Source of the DNA: Pseudarthrobacter oxydans
GTDB taxonomy: Bacteria; Actinomycetota; Actinomycetes; Actinomycetales; Micrococcaceae
Direction: 5' to 3'
Length of the DNA stretch: 64,000 nucleotides
Assembly (NCBI RefSeq): GCF_030812335.1
Contig: NZ_JAUSSN010000009.1
Location: forward strand, 1 to 64,000
Shown: piece after piece, positions 54,873-63,243 of the stretch
How positions within the stretch are numbered: the stretch's first letter is position 1
Layout: each line of letters opens with the position of its first letter
Notes under the pieces: generated by a model
Seen by the model: only the letters and a program-made list of their open reading frames with translations
Database searches by the model: none
Told to the model about the DNA's origin: nothing
Program-made: the position numbers and the translations under genes

Positions 54873-57713
54873 CTAGTGCCCGGCCTCGTACCAGCTGGAG
54901 CCGACCCCGATCTGGACGTCGAGCGGAACTGTCAGCCTGGCGGCCGATCCCATCTGCTCGGTCACGAGCTTCTCCACGGCCTCCCGCTCGCCGTGGGCCA
55001 CTTCGAGGACCAGTTCATCATGGACCTGCAGCAGCATCCGGGATTTCAGGCCCTGTTCGGCCAGGGCTCCGGAGACGCCCAGCATGGCCCGCTTGATGAT
55101 GTCCGCGGCCGAGCCCTGGATGGGAGAGTTCAGCGCAATGCGCTCCGCGTTCTCGCGCAGCTGGCGGTCGGTGCTCGTGAGGTCCGGGAGGTAGCGGCGG
55201 CGCCCTTCAATCGTGGAGGTGTAGCCGTCGATCCTCGCCTGGTCCACCACGCCGCGGAGGTAGTCCCGGACGGCGCCGAACCGGTCGAAGTACTCCTTCA
55301 TGAGGGTCCGCGCCTCGTCGACGGAAATCTCGAGCTGCTTGGAGAGCCCGAAGGACGTCAGACCGTAGGCCAGGCCATAGGACATGGCCTTGACCTTCGA
55401 GCGCATCGCACTGGTGACCTGGTCGGTGGGCACATGGAAGATGTTGGAGCCCACGAACCGGTGCAGGTCTTCGCCGTCCTTGTAGGCCTGGATCAGCCCG
55501 GGATCCCCGGAAAGGTGGGCCATGATGCGCATTTCGATCTGCGAGTAGTCCGCGGACAGCAGGCAGTCGTAGCCTTCGCTGACCACAAAGATGCCGCGGA
55601 CGCGCCGACCCTCCTCGCTGCGGATGGGGATGTTCTGCAGGTTCGGGTTATTGGAGGAGATCCGGCCCGTGGCTGCGACGTTCTGCGCGTAGGTGGTGTG
55701 GATCCGGCCGTCGTCGGTGACGGACTTCTTGAGTGACTCCAGCATCTGGCGCAACTTTGAGGACTCTCGGTGCGCCATGAGCTGGACCAGGAATTCGTGC
55801 CCGGTCTTTTCCAGCAGGTTCTTGAGCGACGCGGCGTCGGTGGTGTAGCCGGACTTGATCTTCTTGGTCTTCGGCAGGCCCAGCTCCTCGAAGAGCACGG
55901 TCTGCAGCTGCTTGGGTGACCCGAGGTTCACCTCGTGCCCGATCGCTGCGAAGGCAAGTTCCTGGGCGTTGTCGATCACTTTGGCAAGATCCGCCAGCTG
56001 CTCGTCCATGCGGGCCATGTCGATGGCGATTCCCGCGAGTTCCATGTCGGCAAGCACCCGGCTGACGGGCAGCTCAAGGGTGGTCAGCAGGTCCTGGGCC
56101 CTGCGCTCGGCCAGTTCCGTCTCGAAGTACCGGCTCAGCGCCCCGACGACGGCGGCCACGTGGACCAGCTCGCCGGCGGCGGCGTCATCGCCGTCGAACG
56201 CCAGCTCAAGCTGGCCGGCCTTGGCGGCCTCGGTCGAGACGCTGAGGTTGAGGTGGTGCTGGGCCAGTTCGGCGAGTTCATAGCTGCGACGGTCCGGCTG
56301 GATGAGGTAGCCGGATATTGACGTGTCGTCCACCACGCCTTCCAGTCCCAGGCCCCGGCTGGAGAGGGCCTTGAGCGCCGCCTTGTAGCCGTGCATGACT
56401 TTGGCCGCGCCGGCGTCCCGCAGCCAGCCGGCCAGGACGTTCTCCGCGGCGGCGTCCTGGCTGGTGAGGTCGATGTAAGCGGCCCCGTTGTCATGGACGA
56501 TGGCCAGGGCGGCGACATCCTCAACGATCCGGCCGGGTACGAGGTCGACGGCGACGGCCGAACGCAGGCCCGCCCCGGACTCGAGGAAAGCGGTCAGCCC
56601 GGCAGCGTCCGAGGGGATCACGTAGTGGGGGGTATCGAGGCTTTCCCGCTCCGCTTCGGTAACCTCACTGCCGTAGAGGGCAAACAGCCGGGCCCGGATG
56701 GTCTTGAATTCGAGGGCGTCGAACAACTCCTCGAGGGCGGCCTGGTCCGGCCGCGGATCCGCGAGCTCTTCCAGCGTCACCGGGAGTTCGAGGTCCGTGT
56801 GGAGCCTGTTCAGCCGCCGGTTCCGCTTGACCTCCTCCACGTTTTCGCGCAGGGATTCCCCCACCTTTCCGCCGATCGCGTCGAGGTTCTCCAGGACCCC
56901 CTCCAGCCCGCCGTACAGGTTGATCCATTTGGCCGCCGTCTTGGGCCCGACGCCGGGGACGCCCGGAAGGTTGTCCGCGGACTCCCCCACCAGGGCGGCG
57001 AGGTCAGAATACTGGGCGGGGCTGACAAAGTATTTTTCCTGGATGGCCGTTGCGTCCATCCGGGGAATGTCGCTGACGCCCTTCCTGGGGTACAGCACAA
57101 AAACGTTGTCCGTAATCAACTGGAAGGCGTCACGGTCGCCCGATACGAGGAGCACCTCGAAGCCTGCCTTTTCACCCATTGCGGCGAGCGTTGCCAGGAT
57201 GTCATCAGCTTCATAGCCGGGCATCTTGATGGTCTTGATGCCCCAGGCGCCCATCACCTTGTCGATGAGGTCAATCTGGCCGCTCATCTCCCGCGGCGTC
57301 TCGTTGCGTCCGCCCTTGTACTCGCTGTACTCGGCTTTGCGGTGGGTGGTGTCGTCCGAGACGTCAAAGGCCACGGCCACGTGGGTCGGTTTCTGCTCCT
57401 TGATCAGGTTAATGAGCATGGACGTGAACCCGTGGATCGCGTTGGTGTGTTGCCCCGTCGCGGTGGAAAACTTGTCCGCAGGCAGGGCGAAGAACGCCCG
57501 GAACGCCATGGAGTGTCCGTCAAGGACCAGGAGACGCGGCTGGTCCGTGATCGGAATGACGGGCGCCACGGTGGCGGAAACCGACTCCGCTGCCCGGCTC
57601 GATTTCCGGACGGGCTTGGCCGCAATCACGGATTCGGTCTCAGTCGCCGGGAGAATGTCTGTTGCGGTGTCTGCCGAAAGGGGGGCAAGGGCCGGTTTGG
57701 TAGTTTCGCTCAC
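54873..57713 (-). CDS. polA: DNA polymerase I
   Basis: Gap-filling repair polymerase with 5'-3' exonuclease, 946 residues. The N-terminal FEN domain opens with LLVLDGHSMAFRAFFAL; the polymerase has motif A DYSQIEMRIMAHLSGD and motif C QVHDELVLE. In the middle domain the 3'-5' exonuclease DxE motif is degenerate (AVDLVPGRIVED), as in other actinobacterial PolA, so proofreading is not expected. The GTG at 57713 adds about 70 residues of poorly conserved sequence and is supported by TAGGCT seven bases upstream; the longer frame is unsupported. Confidence 0.95.
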   Translation of the reverse strand: MSETTKPALAPLSADTATDILPATETESVIAAKPVRKSSRAAESVSATVAPVIPITDQPRLLVLDGHSMAFRAFFALPADKFSTATGQHTNAIHGFTSMLINLIKEQKPTHVAVAFDVSDDTTHRKAEYSEYKGGRNETPREMSGQIDLIDKVMGAWGIKTIKMPGYEADDILATLAAMGEKAGFEVLLVSGDRDAFQLITDNVFVLYPRKGVSDIPRMDATAIQEKYFVSPAQYSDLAALVGESADNLPGVPGVGPKTAAKWINLYGGLEGVLENLDAIGGKVGESLRENVEEVKRNRRLNRLHTDLELPVTLEELADPRPDQAALEELFDALEFKTIRARLFALYGSEVTEAERESLDTPHYVIPSDAAGLTAFLESGAGLRSAVAVDLVPGRIVEDVAALAIVHDNGAAYIDLTSQDAAAENVLAGWLRDAGAAKVMHGYKAALKALSSRGLGLEGVVDDTSISGYLIQPDRRSYELAELAQHHLNLSVSTEAAKAGQLELAFDGDDAAAGELVHVAAVVGALSRYFETELAERRAQDLLTTLELPVSRVLADMELAGIAIDMARMDEQLADLAKVIDNAQELAFAAIGHEVNLGSPKQLQTVLFEELGLPKTKKIKSGYTTDAASLKNLLEKTGHEFLVQLMAHRESSKLRQMLESLKKSVTDDGRIHTTYAQNVAATGRISSNNPNLQNIPIRSEEGRRVRGIFVVSEGYDCLLSADYSQIEMRIMAHLSGDPGLIQAYKDGEDLHRFVGSNIFHVPTDQVTSAMRSKVKAMSYGLAYGLTSFGLSKQLEISVDEARTLMKEYFDRFGAVRDYLRGVVDQARIDGYTSTIEGRRRYLPDLTSTDRQLRENAERIALNSPIQGSAADIIKRAMLGVSGALAEQGLKSRMLLQVHDELVLEVAHGEREAVEKLVTEQMGSAARLTVPLDVQIGVGSSWYEAGH

Positions 57714-57720
57714 AGGTGCC

Positions 57721-57726
57721 AGCCTA
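57721..57726 (-). promoter_or_regulatory. -10 element of leaderless polA
   Basis: TAGGCT on the minus strand, seven bases before the GTG at 57713 and within the 19-bp gap to the divergent thioesterase gene. No ribosome-binding site is seen in the gap for either gene. Confidence 0.5.
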
Positions 57727-57732
57727 GTTCCC

Positions 57733-58197
57733 ATGAAGGACAATTTCACGCCGGGCCCGTTCGCGGCCGAACTGGCGGCTGCCGGGATTCCCGAGGAAAT
57801 GCACGACTGGCTGGGGCAATACGGCGTGGGGGCCCTGGTGGTGAAGATGGGGATCCATTTTCTGGAGATGAGTCCGGAGCGCACGGTCGCCACCATGCCG
57901 GTGGAAGGCAACACCCAGGTGGCAGGAATCCTGCACGGCGGCGCCCATGTGGTCCTGGCCGAGACGCTGGGTTCGTTCGCCGCCGGAATGCACGCCGGGC
58001 CGAAGCGGCAGGCACTGGGGATTGAGGTCGGCGCAACCCATCACCGGGCCATCACCACGGGCACCGTGACCGGCACGTGCACGGCGATCCACCTGGGCCG
58101 CACCCTGACCACGCACGAGATCGTCATGACGGACGAACAGGGCAGACGGCTGTCCACGGCCCGCATCACCAACCTGATCCGCGACACCGCCGAATAG
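57733..58197 (+). CDS. PaaI-family hotdog-fold thioesterase
   Basis: A 154-residue acyl-CoA thioesterase of the PaaI/DUF4442 group. The conserved NTQVAGILHGGAHVVLAETLGS helix-turn segment, with its HGG and Glu, is intact, and the C-terminal strands contain HHRAITTGTVTGTCT. Substrate could be an aryl- or acyl-CoA. It starts 19 bases from polA, transcribed in the opposite direction. Its stop codon lies inside a 14-base direct repeat (58192-58205 and 58207-58220). Confidence 0.87.
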   Translation: MKDNFTPGPFAAELAAAGIPEEMHDWLGQYGVGALVVKMGIHFLEMSPERTVATMPVEGNTQVAGILHGGAHVVLAETLGSFAAGMHAGPKRQALGIEVGATHHRAITTGTVTGTCTAIHLGRTLTTHEIVMTDEQGRRLSTARITNLIRDTAE

Positions 58198-58220
58198 GGA
58201 CCGCCTGAATAGGGACCGCC
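58192..58220. repeat. Tandem duplication spanning the thioesterase stop codon
   Basis: GAATAGGGACCGCC occurs at 58192-58205 and 58207-58220. The first copy contains the TAG stop. A second TAG in the copy lies 15 bases downstream, in the same frame as the first. Confidence 0.85.
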
Positions 58221-58231
58221 CCGGGCAGGGG

Positions 58232-58783
58232 CTATGCCGGGGCGCGCCCGAACCGGTACCGCAGCTCCACGATGCCCCGCCCCATGGTGTGCGAGGACAG
58301 CAACTCCAGCGGCGCCGTCGGGCCCGTCATGGGCAGCACCGCTTTGCCGCTGCCGAGGACCACGGGAATGATCGAGATGATGATCTCGTCCAGCGCGCCG
58401 GCGTCCGCGAACTGGGCCGCGAGGACCCCTCCGCCGACGATCCAGACGTTCCGGCCGCCCGCAGCGGCCCTGAGGTCCTCAACGAATTCGGTCACGGGGC
58501 CGCGGACAAAGGTCACGTCCGCGCCCTGGGGGGCGGAGAGTTCGTGGTGCGTGAACACCCAGCACGGCGTGGCGGGATACGGCCAGTTGCCGGGTTCGTG
58601 CTTCCGCAGCCAGGCGTAGGTGTCGCCCCCCATGACAATGCAGCCGACGTCGGCCATAAAGGCGTCGTAGCTGTCCTTGCCGCCGGCGAACCCGTCGAAC
58701 TGGAGCAGCCAGTCCAGGTCGTCATCGGCGGTGGCGATGAACCCGTCCAGCGAGGACGCGACAAAATACTGGAATCCAGACAT
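58232..58783 (-). CDS. Dihydrofolate-reductase-like protein (RibD C-terminal family)
   Basis: A 183-residue protein of the RibD C-terminal/DHFR-like fold: YFVASSLDGFIA at the N-terminus, MGGDTYAWL, and VWIVGGGVLAAQFADAGALDEI with the NADPH-binding glycine cluster. These are usually uncharacterised reductases rather than true DHFR or RibD. It is convergent with the thioesterase. The ATG at 58783 is six bases after TAGGCT, suggesting a leaderless mRNA. Confidence 0.87.
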   Translation of the reverse strand: MSGFQYFVASSLDGFIATADDDLDWLLQFDGFAGGKDSYDAFMADVGCIVMGGDTYAWLRKHEPGNWPYPATPCWVFTHHELSAPQGADVTFVRGPVTEFVEDLRAAAGGRNVWIVGGGVLAAQFADAGALDEIIISIIPVVLGSGKAVLPMTGPTAPLELLSSHTMGRGIVELRYRFGRAPA

Positions 58784-58789
58784 GGCCCC

Positions 58790-58795
58790 AGCCTA
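58790..58795 (-). promoter_or_regulatory. -10 element of the leaderless DHFR-like gene
   Basis: TAGGCT on the minus strand with exactly six bases to the ATG; same hexamer as the polA promoter. Confidence 0.55.
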
Positions 58796-58851
58796 GCCAC
58801 TCCCGGCCGGGGTGCCCATCCTCCCCGCGTTCCGCCCCGGGAAGCCGGAGG

Positions 58852-59073
58852 CTACTTGCTGAAGTAGGGAATGATCAGGTAGAGCCCGAACAGCACAGCG
58901 AGGCCGCACAGGGCGAAGCACACGTAGGCGAGCGGCCGCAGCCAGGCAGGCTTTCGCTCGCTGACGTCACCGGCGATGGCCGTGAGACGGACGCCCAGGG
59001 AGTACAGGACCACCACGGTCACCGCGGAGACAAGCGTTGCGCCGGCCACTTGAACGAGTTCCAGCCACTTCAT
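58852..59073 (-). CDS. Small two-helix membrane protein next to the phosphate transporter
   Basis: A 73-residue protein with two membrane segments (about residues 8-27 and 46-69) and a short charged loop (GDVSERKPAW). It matches no family recognised here. Its ATG overlaps the pit stop by one base (TAATG), so it is translated with the phosphate transporter and may be a subunit or modulator of it. The function is unknown. Confidence 0.8.
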   Translation of the reverse strand: MKWLELVQVAGATLVSAVTVVVLYSLGVRLTAIAGDVSERKPAWLRPLAYVCFALCGLAVLFGLYLIIPYFSK

Positions 59074-60281
59074 TACAGTTCGTCCTTCGGCTTGTTGTTC
59101 GCGCGGCTGACGGCAAGGGCCTTCTTCTTGCGGAAACGCACGGCCGCGCCGGCTTCCTCAACCTCGACGGCGTTGTGGTGCCCGACGTGGGACTTCTTGG
59201 AGTGCAGGAACATGTAGAGCACCGCACCGGTCCCGGCGACGGCAGCTATCACAACGCCTACGACGCCGGTCTGCACCAGCATGGCGGTGAGCGCGCCCAC
59301 GAGCCCGGCGGCCGGGAGCGTGAAGAGCCAGCCGATGGCAATCTTTCCCGCGGTTCCCCAGCGGACGGTGGTGCCGCGGCGGCCCATGCCCGACCCGATC
59401 ACGGAGCCGGAGGCCACCTGGGTGGTGGACAGCGCAAAGCCCAGGTGCGAGGACGCCAGGATGGCCGACGCCGTGCTGCTTTCGGCGGCAAAGCCCTGGG
59501 CAGGCTTGACGTCGGTGAGCCCGGATCCCATGGTGCGGATGATCCGCCAGCCGCCGGAGTACGTGCCGATTGCGATCGCGAAGGCGCAGGAGGCGATGAC
59601 CCAGAACTGCGGTCCGGAACCCGGCTCCTGGGTGCCGGCGGCGATCAGCACCAGCGTGATGATGCCCATGGTCTTTTGTGCGTCGTTGGTGCCGTGCGCC
59701 AGGGCCACGAGGCTGGACGTGAAGATCTGGCCGTTGCGGAAGCCGCCGCGCTTCTGTGTGAGCTTGGTGCCGGTCTCCGGGTCGTGGCGGGAGGTCAGCG
59801 CGTAGGCCAGTTTGGTGCAGAGGTAGGCCACTGCGCCGGCGATGATCGGCGCGAAGATTGCCGGGAGGATCACCTTCTGCATGAGGCTTTCGAAGTTGAT
59901 CGAGTGGATGCCGATGCCGGCGATGGCCGCGCCGATCAGGCCGCCGAAAAGTGCGTGCGAGGAACTCGACGGGAGACCCTTCAGCCACGTGAGCATGTTC
60001 CAGAGGATGGCGCCCATCAGGCCGGCAAAAATGATGTCCGGCGTGATCTGGATCCCGTCGCCTTCCTTGATGATGCCGCCCGACACGGTCTTCGCCACTT
60101 CCGTGGACAAAAATGCACCCACCAGGTTCAGCACCGCCGCAAGGGCGACTGCCGTTTTGGGTTTGATGGCACCGGTCGCGATAGGCGTGGCCATCGCATT
60201 GGCCGTGTCGTGAAATCCGTTGGTGAAGTCAAAAAAAAGCGCCAGCGTTATTACCAGCGCCACCATGATGGTGATTTCCAC
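59073..60281 (-). CDS. Inorganic phosphate transporter (PiT family)
   Basis: A 402-residue low-affinity phosphate symporter. The two PiT signature repeats are visible as DFTNGFHDTANAMATPI near residue 20 and VALAHGTNDAQKTMGIITL in the second half, and about ten membrane helices are present. The C-terminus is basic. First codon is GTG at 60281; the internal ATG at 60266 (MVALVITLALFF) is an alternative because the ribosome-binding site is weak. Phosphate control is likely but no clear Pho box was identified. Confidence 0.92.
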   Translation of the reverse strand: MEITIMVALVITLALFFDFTNGFHDTANAMATPIATGAIKPKTAVALAAVLNLVGAFLSTEVAKTVSGGIIKEGDGIQITPDIIFAGLMGAILWNMLTWLKGLPSSSSHALFGGLIGAAIAGIGIHSINFESLMQKVILPAIFAPIIAGAVAYLCTKLAYALTSRHDPETGTKLTQKRGGFRNGQIFTSSLVALAHGTNDAQKTMGIITLVLIAAGTQEPGSGPQFWVIASCAFAIAIGTYSGGWRIIRTMGSGLTDVKPAQGFAAESSTASAILASSHLGFALSTTQVASGSVIGSGMGRRGTTVRWGTAGKIAIGWLFTLPAAGLVGALTAMLVQTGVVGVVIAAVAGTGAVLYMFLHSKKSHVGHHNAVEVEEAGAAVRFRKKKALAVSRANNKPKDEL

Positions 60282-60480
60282 CTGTTGCCCAATCTGCAGA
60301 GTCGACGGTCAGCAGTTTCATTCCCCGTTGCCGCAAGATTCATCCAGGATTTACCGGGAGGGAGTGCAGCGTTCAGCAAAGTAGCTTGACGTCTTAAATC
60401 GTACGGGGGAAAGAGAGCAGTGCAAAAACGACCGGCAAGGGTGCTTCCCCCTCTGGTGTGTGCTCCCGCGCCGGCTTCCG
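60282..60480. promoter_or_regulatory. Intergenic region upstream of the phosphate transporter
   Basis: This 199-bp gap lies upstream of pit and downstream of the 227-residue gene, both on the minus strand. It should hold the pit promoter. It is locally AT-richer around 60370-60405. No operator, terminator stem or RNA gene was recognised. Confidence 0.4.
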
Positions 60481-61164
60481 TCAGCCCTGATGGAAGTCTG
60501 GTTTTCCGCCGGCGCCGATCATTCCGGCGATCTTCTCCTCAAGCGCGGCAAGCGTCGCGTCCGGCAGCACAATCAGGCCGTCCAGTTCGCGCCGTGCACG
60601 CTTGTACGCGGTTTGCCGCTCTGCCGGTGTCGCGGCAGCGTCCGAAGCGATCCGCAGGAGTTTCCGGGCCGTCGCCAGGCGGTCCCGCTCCGGTCCGGTG
60701 AAGTTGCTGTCCTTGATCCGCCGGGCTTCCCGTTCGGCGACGTCGAAGGCCAGCTCGAAGCTGTGGACGGCCTCACGGTACTCCCCCAGCTGCGCCGCCG
60801 TCGTGATGTCCTCCGGCACCTCCGGCCGCAGGCTGTCGGCCGTCCGCTTGGCCCGCAGGAACGCCACGGTCAAGGGTTCGCGCACATCGGTCATGACGGG
60901 AAAGTCGATGAGTTTCCCCACGTCAAGCTCGTAGTCGAGCCAGCGCCGGTTGACGGCGTCGTGGCTGTCAATGAGCTGCCGGACCTGGGTCCGGCTGGCT
61001 TTCTCCTGCGCTGCCGCCTGGTTGCGGAGCTTGTAGAGCTCCACCCGGCGCCGGTGCCGGCGTTCGCTGGCTTTGGACCAGGAGCGCGCCCAGCCGCCGA
61101 ACACTCCGCTCAGGGGGAAGATGAGCCACCAGAAGTGACCGACAAAATCAAAAATCTCCTCCAC
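60481..61164 (-). CDS. Conserved hypothetical membrane-anchored coiled-coil protein
   Basis: A 227-residue protein with one N-terminal membrane segment (about residues 5-25, FVGHFWWLIFPLSGVFGG) and a long basic, helical C-terminal part rich in Arg, Glu and Ala, probably coiled coil. No enzyme motif is visible. GTG start at 61164 with GGGAGGA upstream. It lies between the universal stress gene and pit, all on the minus strand, with no overlap. The function is unknown. Confidence 0.75.
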   Translation of the reverse strand: MEEIFDFVGHFWWLIFPLSGVFGGWARSWSKASERRHRRRVELYKLRNQAAAQEKASRTQVRQLIDSHDAVNRRWLDYELDVGKLIDFPVMTDVREPLTVAFLRAKRTADSLRPEVPEDITTAAQLGEYREAVHSFELAFDVAEREARRIKDSNFTGPERDRLATARKLLRIASDAAATPAERQTAYKRARRELDGLIVLPDATLAALEEKIAGMIGAGGKPDFHQG

Positions 61165-61197
61165 GGCATCATCCTCCCATCCGTCCCGGACAGGCTC

Positions 61198-61260
61198 AAG
61201 AGTCGCGACGCACGACAGCCCCCTCGCTCAAAGGGGCTGTCCTGCGAAGGACTGACTCTT
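61198..61260 (-). terminator. Nested hairpin downstream of the universal stress gene
   Basis: Inner stem ACAGCCCC/GGGGCTGT at 61215-61222 and 61233-61240, enclosed by outer stem AAGAGTC/GACTCTT at 61198-61204 and 61254-61260. It lies within 70 bases of the usp stop and before the next minus-strand gene. Confidence 0.6.
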
Positions 61261-61267
61261 CCGCCGC

Positions 61268-62134
61268 TCAATCCTCGTGCTTGACCTTGTGCACCCGCGT
61301 GACGATGGTCGGGCACGGCAGGTTGAGGAGGACGGCGTGGGCTGTGGACCCGAGGACCATCCGGGAAAAACCGCCGCGTCCGCGGCTGCCGATCACGAGG
61401 AGCCGGGCGTCCTTGGCCGCTTCGACCAAGGCCTTGGCGGGTTCGGTGTCAGGCTCAAGCTTCTGGTGGACAACGAGGTCCGGATACTTGTCGGCCAGCC
61501 CGGCCACGGATTCGGCCAGAACGATCCGGTCCTCTTCGAGGATGGTCTCGGCGAGCCCGCTTTTCGGCAACTGGTTTTCGATCCAGCGGGCGGGCCTGCG
61601 GAAGGCGAGGACCACGGTCAACTCGTCACCGCCCCGGTCTGCTTCCGCCGCGGCGAAGTTCACTGCCTGCAGGGATTCTTCGGAGCCGTCCACACCAACC
61701 ACGACGCCGTGGTCGGAGCCGCGCTTCAACGGGATCACGGCCGCCGGGATTTCCGAGGCGGAGACGATCTGCAGGGCGCGGTCCGTCAGCGGACCGCCGT
61801 CCATCCAGTGCTTGTCGTGCTCGCCGACGACCACGATCGACGCTTCCTTCGACACTTCGCGCAGGACCGATCCGCCGCTGCCATGACGCAACTGGATGTC
61901 CACCTTCACGTCGGGCGCCTGCTCGGCGGCGCTGGCTTGCGCCTTCTGGAGCATGTCCATTCCCGATTGCCTGATCAACTCGTGGTACTGGAAATCCGGG
62001 GACATCCAGCGGTCGTCCACGGCGTGGATGATGGTGACCGGAAGCTTGTAGCTGCCTGCCCGTTGGAGGGCCCACGTCAGCGCGGCCTCACTGCCGGCTG
62101 ATGCGTTGAAACCGACGACAATTGGTTTAATCAT
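61268..62134 (-). CDS. Universal stress protein with two Usp domains
   Basis: A 288-residue tandem Usp protein, domains about 1-140 and 145-285. The second domain has a complete ATP-binding signature GSRGRGGFSRMVLGSTAHAV (G-x2-G-x9-G-S); the first is less regular around VGEHDKHWMDGG. In actinobacteria such proteins are often induced by hypoxia through DevR-type regulators, and a DevR/OsdR-like palindrome lies upstream. ATG start with AGGA upstream. Confidence 0.9.
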   Translation of the reverse strand: MIKPIVVGFNASAGSEAALTWALQRAGSYKLPVTIIHAVDDRWMSPDFQYHELIRQSGMDMLQKAQASAAEQAPDVKVDIQLRHGSGGSVLREVSKEASIVVVGEHDKHWMDGGPLTDRALQIVSASEIPAAVIPLKRGSDHGVVVGVDGSEESLQAVNFAAAEADRGGDELTVVLAFRRPARWIENQLPKSGLAETILEEDRIVLAESVAGLADKYPDLVVHQKLEPDTEPAKALVEAAKDARLLVIGSRGRGGFSRMVLGSTAHAVLLNLPCPTIVTRVHKVKHED

Positions 62135-62245
62135 TCTGAATCCTGCTCTTTTCCGTGGCGTGGTCAGTTCTGCGAGGCCATGATCCGGGCGGCAGCCCAG
62201 GAGTCCGCCGACACTTCAGTGTGCGCCGGGCACTGACCCCCGGTT

Positions 62246-62260
62246 AGGGCCTTAAGCCCT
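62246..62260. promoter_or_regulatory. DevR/OsdR-like palindrome between usp and a divergent gene
   Basis: AGGGCCTTAAGCCCT has perfect five-base arms around CTTAA. Extended outward (TTAGGGCCTTAAGCCCTT) it resembles the DevR/DosR box TTSGGGACTWWAGTCCCSAA in about 14 of 20 positions and the GGGCC-N-GGCCC style of Streptomyces OsdR sites. It lies 112 bases upstream of usp and 35 bases upstream of the divergent gene. Confidence 0.45.
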
Positions 62261-62283
62261 TCACTCCCCACAGGCCCCGTGCG

Positions 62284-62289
62284 TAGCGT
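62284..62289 (+). promoter_or_regulatory. -10-like element of the toroid-protein gene
   Basis: TAGCGT with six bases to the ATG at 62296; matches the TANNNT leaderless spacing but is a weak hexamer. Confidence 0.4.
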
Positions 62290-62295
62290 CGAGCC

Positions 62296-63243
62296 ATGCA
62301 GCAGGGCGCGTTGCCGGCCGCCATTGCGTGGTTGGCGGCATCCGAGGAACCTGCCGTCCGCCGCGCGGCGCAACTGGAATTCCTTGGCACGCCGTGGGCG
62401 GGTGGCTCGGTGATCAACGGGAGGATCGTGGCCTCCCTACTGTCGGGCCAGCGGGCCGACGGCAGCTTCGGCGTCCACCCGTACCGGAAATGGACGGGCG
62501 CACACTGGCGCCTCGTCTCCCTTGTCGACCTTGGGGTGTCGGGAGCGGATGCCCCGTCGCTGCTGGATGCTGCCGGCACAGTACTCGACTGGCTGCACAG
62601 CGATCAGCACCGGAGCCAGATCCGCATCATCAACGGACTCACCCGCCGCTGCGCATCGCAGGAAGGGAACGCCCTGTACGTCTGCAGCCGGCTGGGACTG
62701 GCAACGGACCCCCGGGTGGCCCAGCTGGCCGACGACCTCATCCGGTGGCAGTGGCCCGACGGCGGCTGGAATTGCGACGTCGACGCGGGCGGAGACCGCT
62801 CCTCGTTCCACGAATCGCTGCCTGCCGCCAAGGGGCTTCACGCGTTCTGGAGTGCCAGCGGAGATCCTGCCGCTTGGGCCGCTGCGGAACGGACGGCGGA
62901 GCTGTTGCTGGCACACCGGCTGTTCAAATCCTCTTCGACCGGGCGTCCGATCGACCCGCGCTGGGTCAAGCTCCGCTATCCGGAGTTCTGGCACTACGGC
63001 ATCCTCCCGGCCCTGTTGCTGCTGTCCCGGATGGGATTGTCCGGAGACCCGCGCGCCCTGGAGGCCCGCGACGTGCTGCGCAGCAAGATGTTGCCGGATG
63101 GCCGGTGGCCGGTCGAGGGGGCGTGGTGGCACCCGCCGGGGTCGAAGGGCCAGACCGCCGTGGCCGACTGGGGCCGAACGGGGCCAAACGAATTCGTGAC
63201 TCTCAGCGCCGTGCGGATCCTGGCCCCCGGTCTGGCGGGTTAG
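62296..63243 (+). CDS. Alpha/alpha-toroid-like protein of unknown function
   Basis: A 315-residue soluble helical protein. Repeated segments such as QRADGSFGVHPYRKW, WQWPDGGWNCDVD and KMLPDGRWPVEGAWW look like the QW/terpenoid-cyclase or prenyltransferase-type toroid repeats, but the DxDD and other catalytic motifs of cyclases were not found. It could bind a lipid or act as an oxidative-stress or squalene-hopene-like domain. The ATG at 62296 is supported by the -10 spacing. It is divergent from usp and overlaps the convergent next gene by four bases. Confidence 0.78.
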   Translation: MQQGALPAAIAWLAASEEPAVRRAAQLEFLGTPWAGGSVINGRIVASLLSGQRADGSFGVHPYRKWTGAHWRLVSLVDLGVSGADAPSLLDAAGTVLDWLHSDQHRSQIRIINGLTRRCASQEGNALYVCSRLGLATDPRVAQLADDLIRWQWPDGGWNCDVDAGGDRSSFHESLPAAKGLHAFWSASGDPAAWAAAERTAELLLAHRLFKSSSTGRPIDPRWVKLRYPEFWHYGILPALLLLSRMGLSGDPRALEARDVLRSKMLPDGRWPVEGAWWHPPGSKGQTAVADWGRTGPNEFVTLSAVRILAPGLAG

